DNA from: Rubrivivax sp.
GTDB lineage: Bacteria; Pseudomonadota; Gammaproteobacteria; Burkholderiales; Burkholderiaceae_C
Length of the DNA stretch: 64,000 nt
Direction of reading: 5' to 3'
Assembly: GCA_004210455.1 (NCBI GenBank)
Contig: SEFA01000014.1
Location: 108,245-172,244, forward strand
In this document: positions 29,574-40,120 of the stretch, piece after piece
How positions within the stretch are numbered: position 1 is the stretch's first letter
Layout: each line of letters begins with the position of its first letter
Program-made: the position numbers and the translations under genes
The notes under the pieces: model-generated
Seen by the model: only the letters and a program-made list of their open reading frames with translations
Told to the model about the DNA's origin: nothing
The model's database searches: none

Positions 29574-30724
29574 GTGCGGTCTTCAGCAAACCCAGTCTGC
29601 TGCAGCGCGTGAAACCGCTGTTCCAGGGCTTCGACGTCCCGTTGCTGCTCGCGATGGCCTGGCTGATGGGCCTGGGGCTGATGTGCATGTACTCGGCCGG
29701 CTACGACCACGGCACGCGCTTCGTCGATCATGCGCGCAACATGGTCCTGGCCATGGGCGTGCTGTTCGTGACCGCGCAGGTGCCGCCGCAGCGACTGATG
29801 CAGCTCGCGTTGCCCTTGTACGGGATCGGCGTGACCTTGTTGATCGCGGTGGCGCTGTTCGGCATCACGAAGAAGGGGGCGACCCGCTGGCTGTATGTGG
29901 GCACGCAGATCCAGCCGTCCGAGCTGCTGAAGATCGCCGTGCCGCTGATGCTGGCCTGGTGGTTCCAGAAGCGCGAGGGGCAGCTGCGGTTGCCTGACTT
30001 CATCGCTGCCTTCGTCCTGCTGGCCGTGCCGGTGGGCCTGATCGCGAAGCAGCCGGACCTGGGCACCTCGCTGCTGGTGCTGGGCGCGGGTCTGTACGTG
30101 ATCTTCTTCGCCGGGCTGTCGTGGAAGCTGATCATCCCGGCGATGCTGCTCGCCGGCGCGGGCATCACCACGCTGGTGTTCAGCGAGGACCAGATCTGCC
30201 AGCCCGACGTGAAGTGGGTGGTGCTGAAGGACTACCAGAAGGACCGCGTCTGCACACTGCTGGACCCGACGAAGGATCCGCTGGGCAAGGGCTTCCACAT
30301 CATCCAGGGCGAGATCGCGATCGGCTCGGGCGGCGTGACCGGCAAGGGCTTCATGAAGGGCACGCAGACGCACCTGGAGTTCATTCCGGAGCGGACGACC
30401 GACTTCATCTTCGCCGCCTACGGCGAGGAGTTCGGCCTGATCGGGGCGGCGGGGCTGCTGATCGGCTTCACCGCGCTGATCCTGCGCGGACTCGCGATCG
30501 CGCACGAGGCGCCGACCTTGTTCTCGCGCTTGCTCGCGGGCGCGATCACGCTGAGCTTCTTCACCTACGTGTTCGTGAACATGGGAATGGTGACCGGCAT
30601 CCTGCCCGTCGTCGGCGTGCCCTTGCCGTTCATCTCCTATGGGGGGACGGCGATGGTGACGCTGGGACTGTCGCTCGGCATGCTGATGTCGATCGCCAAG
30701 AGCCGGGGCGGGACGCAGCGCTGA
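29570..30724 (+). CDS. rodA: Peptidoglycan glycosyltransferase RodA (SEDS)
   Basis: The 384-residue SEDS protein polymerises lipid II as partner of PBP2. It has about ten membrane helices and the family motifs TRWLYVGTQIQPSELLKIAV, KQPDLGTSLLVLGAG, the catalytic-loop region with FIPERTTDFIFAAYGEEFGL, and VGVPLPFISYGGTAMV near the end. It is the last gene of the rod-shape operon; the sensor kinase gene beyond is convergent, 16 bp away. Confidence 0.97.
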   Translation: MSAVFSKPSLLQRVKPLFQGFDVPLLLAMAWLMGLGLMCMYSAGYDHGTRFVDHARNMVLAMGVLFVTAQVPPQRLMQLALPLYGIGVTLLIAVALFGITKKGATRWLYVGTQIQPSELLKIAVPLMLAWWFQKREGQLRLPDFIAAFVLLAVPVGLIAKQPDLGTSLLVLGAGLYVIFFAGLSWKLIIPAMLLAGAGITTLVFSEDQICQPDVKWVVLKDYQKDRVCTLLDPTKDPLGKGFHIIQGEIAIGSGGVTGKGFMKGTQTHLEFIPERTTDFIFAAYGEEFGLIGAAGLLIGFTALILRGLAIAHEAPTLFSRLLAGAITLSFFTYVFVNMGMVTGILPVVGVPLPFISYGGTAMVTLGLSLGMLMSIAKSRGGTQR

Positions 30725-30740
30725 TCGGTCGGCAGGCTGG

Positions 30741-32246
30741 TCAGGAACCGGCGTTCGGCAACGGGTGAGCGGCGAAGCGCACGGTGAAGCGCGCTCCAGG
30801 GCCCCCGCCTTCCGATTCGGCCTGTCGACGCGCCCGCGTGTCGTCGACCGCGATCTCGGCCTCGTGCTGCTGGACGATCTCGCGCACGATCGCCAGCCCC
30901 AGGCCGGAGCCGTCCACGTTGGTGCCCAGCGCGCGGTAGAACGGCTGGAAGATCTGTTCGCGCTCGGACTCGGCGATGCCCGGCCCCGAGTCCTCGACCT
31001 GCAACACGCAGACCTGTCCGAACGGATCCTCGACCACGCGCACCGTGACCGTGCCGCCGCTGGGCGTGTACAGCAGGGCGTTGTCGACGAGGTTGCGGAT
31101 CAATTCGCGGACCAGCAGCGGATGTCCGCTGATGCGCAGTCCGGCCTGGCTTGCCTCCGGTCCCTCGTAGCCGAGGTCCAGGCGCTTCTCCATCGCCCGC
31201 GGCACGAAGTCGCGCACCGTCTCGATCGCGAGCACGGCGAGGTTCACCTCGCTGCGCCGCGCGGCGTGCTCCTGATCCTCGGCGCGGGCCATCGCGAGCA
31301 GCTGGTTGACCATGTGCGCCGCGCGCTGGCTCGACACGGCGATCTGCTTCAGCGAGCGGCGCAGTTCTGCCGGCGAGCTGCGGCCCTCATCGATCTCGCG
31401 CTGCGCCAGCTCGGCCTGCGTGCGCAATCCCGCGAGCGGCGTCTTCAGTTGATGTGCCGCATCGGCCAGGAAGTGCTTCTGCGAGCGGATCGATTGATCG
31501 AGGCGCCCCAACAGGTCGTTGATCGCCTGCACCAGCGGCGCGACCTCGTCGGGGATGCGTTGCTCGTCGATGGGGCTCAGGTCCGAACTGTCGCGCGAGC
31601 GGATGCGCCGCTGCAGGTCGTTCAGCGGCGCGATGCCGCGCGCCAGCGCCAGCCAGACCAGCAGCACGGCCAGCGGCAGGATCACGAACTGCGGCAGGAT
31701 GACGCCCTTGATGATCTCGTTGGTGAGTCGCGAGCGCTTGCCCAGTGTCTCCGCCACCTGCACCAGCATCATTTTGTCGCTGCCCGCCATCCCCTCCGGC
31801 ACCACCCACAGGTAGGAGATGCGCACCGCTTCGTTGTTGACCTCGTCGAATCGGCGGTTGACCTCCCAGGGAACGATCGGCGGCTCCACCTCGGGCACCG
31901 GCAACTGCGCGTCGCCGCTGAGCAGTTCGCCACGCAGGCCGAGCACCTGGTAGTAGACGGTGTCGGATTCGTCCGCGCGCAGCAGCGCGGCGGCTTCCGG
32001 CGCGAGTGCATACCGTGAGCGACCGCGCCGCGCCGCCGCGTCGCCCGGCGCGGGTTCGGTCACGACCTGCAGGCCAAGCGTGCGCGCCATCTCGTCGAGT
32101 TCGCGGTCGTAGGGCTTGTTCGCGATGCCCTGCGCCACCAGCCAGGTCAGCGCGACGCTGATCGGCCAGATGACCAGCAACGGTGCGAGCATCCAGTCGA
32201 GGATCTCGCCGAACAGCGAGCGATGGCCGGAGGAATCAGCCGCCAT
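30741..32246 (-). CDS. Sensor histidine kinase (TctE/QseC type)
   Basis: The 501-residue kinase has two membrane helices (about 20-38 and 182-202) bounding a periplasmic 2CSK_N-type sensor domain, a HAMP linker, a HisKA domain with phospho-acceptor His265 in AAHQLKTPLAG, and an HATPase_c domain with NLVDNALLYTPSG (N box), VEDSGPGI (G1) and GSGLGLAIV (G2). It is eight bases downstream of its response regulator in a two-gene operon. The periplasmic domain type is found in kinases sensing carboxylates, but the signal here is unknown. Confidence 0.93.
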   Translation of the reverse strand: MAADSSGHRSLFGEILDWMLAPLLVIWPISVALTWLVAQGIANKPYDRELDEMARTLGLQVVTEPAPGDAAARRGRSRYALAPEAAALLRADESDTVYYQVLGLRGELLSGDAQLPVPEVEPPIVPWEVNRRFDEVNNEAVRISYLWVVPEGMAGSDKMMLVQVAETLGKRSRLTNEIIKGVILPQFVILPLAVLLVWLALARGIAPLNDLQRRIRSRDSSDLSPIDEQRIPDEVAPLVQAINDLLGRLDQSIRSQKHFLADAAHQLKTPLAGLRTQAELAQREIDEGRSSPAELRRSLKQIAVSSQRAAHMVNQLLAMARAEDQEHAARRSEVNLAVLAIETVRDFVPRAMEKRLDLGYEGPEASQAGLRISGHPLLVRELIRNLVDNALLYTPSGGTVTVRVVEDPFGQVCVLQVEDSGPGIAESEREQIFQPFYRALGTNVDGSGLGLAIVREIVQQHEAEIAVDDTRARRQAESEGGGPGARFTVRFAAHPLPNAGS

Positions 32247-32254
32247 GCGGCAGC

Positions 32255-32926
32255 TCAGCCCGGAATCTTCTCAAGGCAGTAGCCCAACCCGCGCACGGTG
32301 GCGATGCGGATCGGGCCCTGTTCGATCTTCTTGCGCAGGCGATGGATGTAGACCTCGATCGCGTTGTTGCTGACTTCCTCGCCCCACTCGCACAGCCGTT
32401 CGACCAGCTGATCCTTGCTGACGAGGCGTCCGGCGCGCTGCAGCAGCACTTCCAGTAAGGACAGCTCGCGCGCCGACAGCTCCACCATCTGCTCGTTGAT
32501 GTAGGCGACACGACCCGTCGCGTCGAAGGTCAGCGGACCATGGCGGATCACGCTCGACGCGGTGCCCAGGCCGCGGCGCGTGAGCGCGCGCACGCGGGCT
32601 TCGAGCTCCTGCAGCGAGAACGGCTTGGCCATGTAGTCGTCGGCGCCGAGGTCCAGTCCCTTGACGCGTTCCTCGATGCTGTCGGCGGCGGTCAGGATCA
32701 GCACCGGCACGGATGAGCCTCTCGCACGCAGCCGTCTGAGCACCTCCAGGCCGTGCAGCTTCGGCAGGCCGAGGTCGAGGATCAGCAGGTCGAATTCATG
32801 GGAAGCGAGAGCCGCATCCGCCTCGCTGCCGCTGCCGACCTGATCGACGGCGCAACCCGACGCCCGCAACGAACGCAGCAGGCCGTCGGCCAGGACCTGG
32901 TCGTCTTCGGCGATCAAGATGCGCAT
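32255..32926 (-). CDS. OmpR-family response regulator (TctD/QseB type)
   Basis: The 223-residue regulator has a receiver domain with acidic pocket E7/D8/D9, phospho-acceptor Asp51 ([13 protein letters not shown]) and conserved Lys in DDYMAKPF, then an OmpR-type winged helix (about 125-220; [35 protein letters not shown]-like [11 protein letters not shown]). It is cotranscribed with the sensor kinase gene and divergent from recA, with 317 bp between. Targets are unknown. Confidence 0.94.
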   Translation of the reverse strand: MRILIAEDDQVLADGLLRSLRASGCAVDQVGSGSEADAALASHEFDLLILDLGLPKLHGLEVLRRLRARGSSVPVLILTAADSIEERVKGLDLGADDYMAKPFSLQELEARVRALTRRGLGTASSVIRHGPLTFDATGRVAYINEQMVELSARELSLLEVLLQRAGRLVSKDQLVERLCEWGEEVSNNAIEVYIHRLRKKIEQGPIRIATVRGLGYCLEKIPG

Positions 32927-33243
32927 GTGTCGTCCCCTCTGGTTATGGAGACATTTTAGGGAGCGCGCTTGCAGTGTTCCCTAGGCGTTTCCGAGGCGTC
33001 CGCCAGGCGGTTGCTGGAGGCGTCCGGTCAGGCCGGCGACAGGTTCACGTGGGGATGCCTCCCACCGATGGCGGAAAGAAGCGGGAATCACCCCAATTGG
33101 CTCATCCAGTGAGCTACCGGCTGCCTAAGATGGCTGCATCGACCAAACCCGGTACCGCACAGCGGGTCGATTGGTTCTACAAAGTACTGTACAGATATAC
33201 AGATTCCGCCAATAATCCGGCGCAGCCACCAGGAGAAGATTGC
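32927..33243. other. recA / response regulator divergent region
   Basis: This 317-bp gap contains the recA promoter and SOS box near its right end and the regulator promoter on the left. GTCCGCC and CAGGCGG-rich repeats occur around 32998-33042, but I see no further gene. The recA frame is open through most of it without ATG-linked similarity. Confidence 0.4.
33187..33202. promoter_or_regulatory. LexA (SOS) box of recA
   Basis: CTGTACAGATATACAG matches the LexA consensus CTGT-N8-ACAG exactly at both half-sites. It lies 41 bp before the recA start and overlaps the likely core promoter (TTGGTT at 33171, then GATATA 17 bp later). recA is therefore expected to be SOS-inducible. Confidence 0.9.
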
Positions 33244-34290
33244 ATGGACGCCCCCGTGAAGAACGCCAACACCGAAAAAGCCAAGGCCCTGCAGGCCGCC
33301 CTCGCCCAGATCGAAAAGCAGTTCGGCAAGGGCTCCATCATGCGGCTGGCCGAAGGCGAGAAGATCGAGGACATCCAGGTCGTCTCCACCGGCTCGCTGG
33401 GCCTGGACATCGCGCTGGGTGTCGGCGGTCTGCCGCGCGGCCGCGTGGTCGAGATCTACGGGCCGGAATCCTCGGGCAAGACCACGCTGACGCTACAGGT
33501 CATCGCCCAGATGCAGAAGCTGGACGGCGTGTGCGCCTTCATCGACGCGGAACACGCACTGGACGTCCAGTACGCGCAGAAGCTGGGCGTCAACCTGCAG
33601 GAGCTGCTGATCAGCCAGCCCGACACCGGCGAGCAGGCGCTGGAGATCGTGGACTCGCTGGTGCGCTCCGGCTCGGTGGACCTGATCGTGGTCGACTCGG
33701 TCGCCGCGCTGACGCCGAAGGCGGAACTCGAAGGCGAGATGGGTGACTCCCTGCCGGGCTTGCAGGCCCGTCTGATGAGCCAGGCGCTGCGCAAGCTGAC
33801 CGCCACCATCAAGAAGACCAACTGCACCGTCGTCTTCATCAACCAGATCCGGATGAAGATCGGCGTCATGTTCGGCAGCCCGGAAACGACCACCGGCGGC
33901 AATGCGCTGAAGTTCTACGCCTCGGTGCGCCTGGACATCCGCCGCATCGGCTCGATCAAGAAGGGCGAGGAAGTCATCGGCTCCGAGACCAAGGTCAAGG
34001 TCGTCAAGAACAAGGTGGCGCCGCCGTTCAAGACGGCGGAGTTCGACATCCTCTACGGTGAGGGCATCAGCCGCGAAGGCGAGATCATCGACATGGGCGT
34101 GGCCAACAAGATCGTCGAGAAGGCCGGCTCCTGGTACGCCTACGGCGGCGAGAAGATCGGGCAGGGCAAGGACAACGCGCGAGAGTTCCTGCGTGAGAAC
34201 GCGGACCTGGCGGTCGAGATCGAAAACAAGATCCGCGAGTCGCTGGGCATTCCGTTGCTGGGCACCGCGCCCGGCGATGCCGCCGAGTAA
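33244..34290 (+). CDS. recA: Recombinase RecA
   Basis: The 348-residue ATPase forms filaments on single-stranded DNA, drives strand exchange and triggers LexA self-cleavage. It shows Walker A GPESSGKT (73-80), the SDLVV-type Walker B as [17 protein letters not shown], loop 1 and 2 regions ([40 protein letters not shown]) and the acidic C-terminus. ATG 33244 follows AGGAGA at 33231-33236. recX overlaps its end. Confidence 0.98.
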   Translation: MDAPVKNANTEKAKALQAALAQIEKQFGKGSIMRLAEGEKIEDIQVVSTGSLGLDIALGVGGLPRGRVVEIYGPESSGKTTLTLQVIAQMQKLDGVCAFIDAEHALDVQYAQKLGVNLQELLISQPDTGEQALEIVDSLVRSGSVDLIVVDSVAALTPKAELEGEMGDSLPGLQARLMSQALRKLTATIKKTNCTVVFINQIRMKIGVMFGSPETTTGGNALKFYASVRLDIRRIGSIKKGEEVIGSETKVKVVKNKVAPPFKTAEFDILYGEGISREGEIIDMGVANKIVEKAGSWYAYGGEKIGQGKDNAREFLRENADLAVEIENKIRESLGIPLLGTAPGDAAE

Positions 34291-34792
34291 ACGCGCTGCT
34301 GGACAACCGCTCTCGCTGAAGGCGCGGGCGGTCACCTTGCTCGCGCAGCGCGAACACAGCGCGGTGGAGTTGCGGCGAAAGCTGCTGCGCATCGCGCGTG
34401 ATCGCGATCAGGACCCGTCGATGGACGTCGACGGCGACCCGGTCGATCTCGTCGATGAAGTCGAGGCGGTCCTGGTCTGGCTCAAGTCGAGTGGTTATCT
34501 CGACGAGACGCGCTTCGTCGAATCTCGCATCCATGTGCGCTCACAGCGCTTCGGCCAGCGTCGCATCGAGCAGGAGCTCGCCCAGCACGGCTTGAGCATG
34601 GATGCAGACCAGCGGTCGGCGCTCGCCTCGGGAGAACTCGAGCGAGCCTGCGAGGTGCTCAGGCGAAAATTCGGGAGCGGCCCCGCGACCGATCCTTCCG
34701 ATGAAGCCAAACGCATGCGCTTCCTCATCGGACGAGGCTTCGGCTCTGATCTGGCGCGCAAGGCCTTGCGGCAGGTCGCCGCTGACGCCTGA
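34277..34792 (+). CDS. recX: RecA modulator RecX
   Basis: The 171-residue all-helical protein binds and restrains RecA filaments. It shows [40 protein letters not shown] followed by the [17 protein letters not shown] repeat unit, and [20 protein letters not shown] at the end. The insert between the first and second units ([20 protein letters not shown]) is somewhat long. It starts 14 bases inside recA, so it is translationally coupled and shares the SOS promoter. Confidence 0.92.
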   Translation: MPPSKRAAGQPLSLKARAVTLLAQREHSAVELRRKLLRIARDRDQDPSMDVDGDPVDLVDEVEAVLVWLKSSGYLDETRFVESRIHVRSQRFGQRRIEQELAQHGLSMDADQRSALASGELERACEVLRRKFGSGPATDPSDEAKRMRFLIGRGFGSDLARKALRQVAADA

Positions 34793-35193
34793 AAGAGCGA
34801 CAGCGCCTGAAACTCGCCGAAACTTCGTGCGTCACGAGCACCTTGCGGCGTGCTGACAGGCCCACGCCGGTGCGCGTCTCAACCGCGCCAAAGGCTTGAT
34901 GCAACGCAGCATGCTACATTTTCGGCTTCGCAAAACAGCCCGCCGGCGTTCGTCCGCGGGCGTGTTTTCGCGTGTTTGCATCGGTTTTATGTCTTCCTCC
35001 GCCTCCCCCGAGCGCCATCCACCGCATCCTCGTCGCTCCGTCGACGCGCGGTCCTATGGCCGCGACGACGGGTGTCTTGCCGCGAGGGGCCGACTAGATC
35101 CGGCGTTGCAAACCTCTTCTCCAAGCCGGCACCGCGGCGTGTCCGCGGCTCCGGCTGCTTCTTCCTGATTCATCCATCAAGCGAGACCTCCCT
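34793..35193 (+). promoter_or_regulatory. sucCD promoter and long structured leader
   Basis: This 401-bp gap has no convincing gene. GCATGC-TACATT-TTCGG at 34914-34919 looks like a -10 element, which would give a leader of about 270 nt. Within it are GCCCGC / GCGGGC (about 34938-34961, followed by a T-rich stretch), a GTCGACGCGCGG...CCGCGACGAC stem region near 35039-35072, and a terminator-like hairpin at 35124-35156 just before sucC. A leader RNA with attenuation, or a separate small RNA ending at that hairpin, is possible. Confidence 0.4.
35124..35166 (+). terminator. Terminator-like hairpin 28 bp before sucC
   Basis: AGCCGGCACCGCGG pairs with CCGCGGCTCCGGCT (one two-base mismatch, loop CGTGT) and is followed by GCTTCTTCCTGATT. 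It lies inside the putative sucCD leader, so it would act as an attenuator or as the end of a small RNA. Confidence 0.5.
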
Positions 35194-36354
<1,161 letters not shown>

Positions 36355-36381
36355 GCCGAAGACCCAGCCAAGGAATACGAC

Positions 36382-37275
36382 ATGAGCATCTACATCAACA
36401 AGGACACCAAGGTCATCACCCAGGGCATCACGGGCAAGACCGGTCAGTTCCACACCCTGGGCTGCCAGGCCTACGCCAACGGCAAGAACGCGTTCGTCGC
36501 TGGCGTGAACCCAAAGAAGGCGGGCGAGAAGTTCTCGGACATCCCCATCTACGGCACGGTGAAGGAAGCCGCCGCCCAGACCGGCGCGACCGTGTCGGTG
36601 ATCTACGTGCCGCCCGCGGGCGCTGCTGCCGCGATCTGGGAAGCCGTCGAGGCCGACCTGGACCTGGCGATCTGCATCACGGAAGGCATCCCCGTCCGCG
36701 ACATGCTGGAAGTGCGCAACAAGATGAAGGCCAAGGAACTGGCCGGCGGCAAGAAGACGCTGCTGCTCGGTCCGAACTGCCCCGGCCTGATCACGCCCGA
36801 CGAGATCAAGATCGGCATCATGCCCGGCCACATCCATCGCAAGGGCCGCATCGGCGTGGTCTCGCGCTCCGGCACGCTGACCTATGAAGCGGTGGCGCAG
36901 CTGACCGAAATCGGTCTGGGCCAGTCGTCGGCTGTCGGCATCGGCGGTGACCCGATCAACGGCCTGAAGCACATCGACGTGATGCAAGCCTTCAACGACG
37001 ATCCGGACACCGATGCCGTCATCATGATCGGCGAGATCGGCGGACCGGACGAGGCGGAAGCCGCCCGCTGGTGCAAGGCCAACATGAAGAAGCCGGTGGT
37101 CGGCTTCATCGCGGGTGTGACCGCACCTCCCGGAAAGCGCATGGGCCACGCTGGCGCGCTGATCTCCGGCGGTGCCGACACGGCCGATGCCAAGCTCGCC
37201 ATCATGGAAGAGTGCGGCTTCACCGTGACGCGCAACCCGTCCGAAATGGGCAAGCTGCTGAAAGGCCTGCTGTAA
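36382..37275 (+). CDS. sucD: Succinyl-CoA synthetase alpha subunit
   Basis: The 297-residue CoA-binding subunit carries the transient phosphohistidine, here the His in [10 protein letters not shown]. It starts [20 protein letters not shown] and shows the Rossmann CoA site ([11 protein letters not shown]), [20 protein letters not shown] and [21 protein letters not shown] precedes the start. A strong terminator follows. Confidence 0.98.
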   Translation: MSIYINKDTKVITQGITGKTGQFHTLGCQAYANGKNAFVAGVNPKKAGEKFSDIPIYGTVKEAAAQTGATVSVIYVPPAGAAAAIWEAVEADLDLAICITEGIPVRDMLEVRNKMKAKELAGGKKTLLLGPNCPGLITPDEIKIGIMPGHIHRKGRIGVVSRSGTLTYEAVAQLTEIGLGQSSAVGIGGDPINGLKHIDVMQAFNDDPDTDAVIMIGEIGGPDEAEAARWCKANMKKPVVGFIAGVTAPPGKRMGHAGALISGGADTADAKLAIMEECGFTVTRNPSEMGKLLKGLL

Positions 37276-37378
37276 GTGGCAGGAAAAACCTGATGCAGGG
37301 AGCCGTTGCTGCGTAATTTCACGCACTGCGGGTCCGGGGGGCGGGCGCGGACAATCCCACCGCATCCCCCGAACCAAT

Positions 37379-37412
37379 GAAGGGGCCCGTGGGGCCCCTT
37401 CCTTCGTTTGCC
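37379..37412 (+). terminator. Rho-independent terminator of sucCD
   Basis: GAAGGGGCCC / GGGCCCCTTC form a perfect 10-bp stem with a GTG loop (37379-37401), followed by CTTCGTTTGCC. Confidence 0.75.
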
Positions 37413-37468
37413 CCTCCAACGCTTTAGACTGGGCCCTCGTTGTGCGAGGCCCGGCGCGGGTTCCCTCC

Positions 37469-38200
37469 ATGGAAATGCTCACCAGCCCCGAGTTCTGGCT
37501 TGCCGTCGGCCAGATCATCCTGATCGACATCCTGCTGGGTGGCGACAATGCGGTCGTCATCGCGCTTGCCTGCCGCAAGCTGCCACCCAATCTGCGCACC
37601 AAGGGCATCCTTTGGGGCACGGCCGGTGCCATCGTGCTGCGGGTCGTGCTGATCTTCTTTGCGCTGACGCTGCTCAAGCTGCCGTTCCTGAAGCTCGTTG
37701 GCGGCGTGCTGCTGCTGTGGATCGGCATCAAGCTGCTGATCCCCGAGGCCGACGACGACCACGAAAAGCTCGAAGCGAGCGACAAGCTCTGGGGCGCGGT
37801 GAAGACCGTCATCATTGCGGACTTCGTGATGAGCCTGGACAACGTGATCGCGATCGCCGGCGCCGCCGAGGGCGCGGGCGGTCAACATCAGATGCCGCTG
37901 GTGATCTTCGGCCTGCTGGTGTCTATCCCCATCATCGTCTGGGGCAGCCAATTGGTCATCAAGCTGATGGACAAGTTCCCGATCGTGATTACGCTCGGTG
38001 CGATGCTGCTGGGATGGATTGCCGGCACGATGCTGGTGACCGATCCGGCGTTGAACAGCTGGGTGCCGATGCAGCCGGGCAGCAAGCCTGGTACGACGGA
38101 AGTGCTGCCGCAGGTGTATTACGCCCTCGGTGTCGGCGGCGCGCTGTTCGTCCTGCTCGTCGGCAAGCTGCTGGCCGCGCGTCGGCCGGCACAGGCCTGA
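37469..38200 (+). CDS. TerC family membrane protein (YjbE type)
   Basis: The 243-residue protein has about seven membrane helices. The two TerC repeats are marked by acidic motifs ILLGGDNAVVIALACRKLP and DFVMSLDNVIAIAGAAEG, whose aspartates and asparagines are thought to bind or move metal ions, probably Mn2+. A His/Gln-rich loop (GAGGQHQMP) follows the second motif. ATG 37469 is chosen over an in-frame ATG nine codons earlier. No riboswitch fits in the 66 bp after the sucCD terminator. It precedes a kinase-phosphatase-FHA group by only 18 bp. Confidence 0.9.
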   Translation: MEMLTSPEFWLAVGQIILIDILLGGDNAVVIALACRKLPPNLRTKGILWGTAGAIVLRVVLIFFALTLLKLPFLKLVGGVLLLWIGIKLLIPEADDDHEKLEASDKLWGAVKTVIIADFVMSLDNVIAIAGAAEGAGGQHQMPLVIFGLLVSIPIIVWGSQLVIKLMDKFPIVITLGAMLLGWIAGTMLVTDPALNSWVPMQPGSKPGTTEVLPQVYYALGVGGALFVLLVGKLLAARRPAQA

Positions 38201-38218
38201 CGAAAGGCCTGCCATGTC

Positions 38219-39289
38219 ATGAGCGCCTCCGGCTTCCTGAAGCGACTGCTGGGCCGAGGCGCGTCTGACGACGGGGGCCTGGGTGCGTCCGATACCCAGC
38301 CGACGACGCTGCCGATGCCGCGCGCGGCCGGTGTGGCGCTCGACGATTACGAGATCGGTGAAGAAGTCGGTCGCGGTGCGATGGCCGTGGTCCATCGCGC
38401 CGTGGACCGCCGCAGCGGTCGGATCGTCGCGATCAAACGTCTGGCCTTGCAGCGCGAGTTCGCGCCGGAGGACCTGGTCGACGTTCGCGACCGCTTCATG
38501 CGCGAGGCCAGTGCCGCCCGGCACCTGGATCATCCCGACATCCTGCGCGTGCTGGACGCTGGCGAATGCGCCGGCGAAACCTGGATCGCGATGGAATATG
38601 TCGTCGGCCAGGACCTGAGCCACCATACGCGACCCGGCCAGCTGTTGCCCTTGCGCGAGGTGCTGCTGCTCGGCGCGCGCCTGGGGCGGGCTCTCCAGTA
38701 CGCCCACGGACACGGCGTCGTCCATCGTGACATCAAGCCTGCCAACGTGATGCTGGAACGCGAATCCGGCAGCGTGAAGATCATGGATTTCGGCATTGCG
38801 CGGGTCGCGGATGGCAGTCGGACGCGAACAGGGTTGGTCCTGGGCACACCGTCCTACATGTCGCCGGAGCAACTGGCCGGCCTGCAGGTGGATGGGCGCA
38901 GCGATCTCTACTCGCTGGGCGCCATGCTGTTCCAGCTCCTGACCGGGCATCTGCCGCATCAGACGGAATCGATGGCCACATTGATGCACCAGATCATGAA
39001 CCAGCCGGCGCCGGACGTCCGGCGGCTCCGTCCCGACCTGCCGGAATCGCTGGCCATGGTCGTGGCGCTGTCGCTGGAGAAACGCCCGGAATTGCGCTAT
39101 CAACGCGGCGACACGCTGGCGCAAGATCTGGAGTCAGTGCTGAGCCAGATTCCGGTGGCATTGGCCAATAGCACGGGCGCCACACCTCCCCCACCGGCGG
39201 GTCAGGCATTCGAGCAAACTTTGCGGCTACAGTCCCAAGGCGCAGTGCACAATCCCCTTCCCCCAGCCGATCCCGCCAGCAAGACATGA
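38219..39289 (+). CDS. Hanks-type Ser/Thr protein kinase
   Basis: The 356-residue soluble kinase has a 40-residue N-terminal extension, then the kinase domain (about 44-300) with EVGRGAMAVVH, Lys73, HRD at 169-171 in [15 protein letters not shown] at 190-192 in IMDFGIARVAD, and GTPSYMSPEQLAG. The C-terminus is Pro/Ala-rich with no transmembrane or sensor domain. Its stop overlaps the PP2C gene by ATGA, and FHA and TerC genes are adjacent, so it is the kinase of a phospho-signalling operon. Confidence 0.93.
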   Translation: MSASGFLKRLLGRGASDDGGLGASDTQPTTLPMPRAAGVALDDYEIGEEVGRGAMAVVHRAVDRRSGRIVAIKRLALQREFAPEDLVDVRDRFMREASAARHLDHPDILRVLDAGECAGETWIAMEYVVGQDLSHHTRPGQLLPLREVLLLGARLGRALQYAHGHGVVHRDIKPANVMLERESGSVKIMDFGIARVADGSRTRTGLVLGTPSYMSPEQLAGLQVDGRSDLYSLGAMLFQLLTGHLPHQTESMATLMHQIMNQPAPDVRRLRPDLPESLAMVVALSLEKRPELRYQRGDTLAQDLESVLSQIPVALANSTGATPPPPAGQAFEQTLRLQSQGAVHNPLPPADPASKT

Positions 39290-40080
39290 CCCTGGAGTTC
39301 TTCAGCGCCACCGATACCGGTCGTGTGCGCGACAACAATGAAGACTCGGTCGCCCTGGAACCGGGCGTCGGGCTCGCGGTGCTCGCGGACGGCATGGGCG
39401 GGTACAACGCCGGTGAAGTAGCCAGCCAGATGCTGACGACCTTCATCAAGTCGGAGCTGGGGCGCTGGCTGGCCGAAGCCGGCCAGCACGCGACCGACAT
39501 CGATGTGCGGCGAGCGATGGACATCTGCGTCGACAACGCCAATCGCGCGATCTTCAACGCCGCCAACACCAATCCGCGATACGCGGGCATGGGCACCACG
39601 CTGGTCCTGGCGGTTTTCCGGGAGCAGAGTCTGCTGCTCGGGCACGTGGGCGATTCACGAGCCTATCGTTTTCGTGAGGGGCAGCTCGTGCAACTGACGC
39701 GTGACCATTCGTTGCTGCAGGAACAGCTCGATGCAGGTCTACTGACGCCAGAAGAAGCCGTCTTCAGCAGCAATAAGAATCTGGTCACGCGGGCCGTCGG
39801 CGTCGAGGATACGGTGATGCTGGAGGTGCATCAGCATGAGCTGCTGCCGGGCGACCAGATCCTGTTGTGCAGCGATGGCCTCTCCGACATGGTCGATGAC
39901 GTGAGCGTGGCACAGGTGCTTCAAAGCCACAGCGATCTGCCGGAAGCGGCGCAAGCGCTTGTGGACACGGCCAATGACATGGGCGGCAAGGATAATATTG
40001 CGATCGTTCTGGTTCGCGCCGAAAGTCGCACCAAGCCATGGGCGTGGTGGCCATTCAGTCGCAACAATGGGCGCCGTTGA
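39286..40080 (+). CDS. PP2C-family Ser/Thr phosphatase
   Basis: The 264-residue phosphatase shows the bacterial PP2C metal and phosphate motifs: TDTGRVRDNNEDS (Arg15, Asp20), LADGMGGYNAGE (Asp35), GDSRAYRF, LCSDGLSDMV and GGKDNIAIVLVRAE. It should reverse the phosphorylation made by the kinase encoded directly upstream, with which it overlaps by four bases. Confidence 0.94.
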   Translation: MTLEFFSATDTGRVRDNNEDSVALEPGVGLAVLADGMGGYNAGEVASQMLTTFIKSELGRWLAEAGQHATDIDVRRAMDICVDNANRAIFNAANTNPRYAGMGTTLVLAVFREQSLLLGHVGDSRAYRFREGQLVQLTRDHSLLQEQLDAGLLTPEEAVFSSNKNLVTRAVGVEDTVMLEVHQHELLPGDQILLCSDGLSDMVDDVSVAQVLQSHSDLPEAAQALVDTANDMGGKDNIAIVLVRAESRTKPWAWWPFSRNNGRR

Positions 40081-40120
40081 GGCGGCCCTCTACAAATAAA
40101 GACAGGACTCGAGGTCAAGC

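Noticed and set aside
34896..35168. 90-codon ORF in the sucCD leader
   Set aside because: It has Arg/Ser/Pro-biased composition, no ribosome-binding site and ends within the terminator-like hairpin; structured non-coding leader is the better reading.
37403..37468. Possible second yybP-ykoY riboswitch before the first TerC gene
   Set aside because: Only 66 bp lie between the sucCD terminator and the start codon, and none of the conserved aptamer blocks is present.
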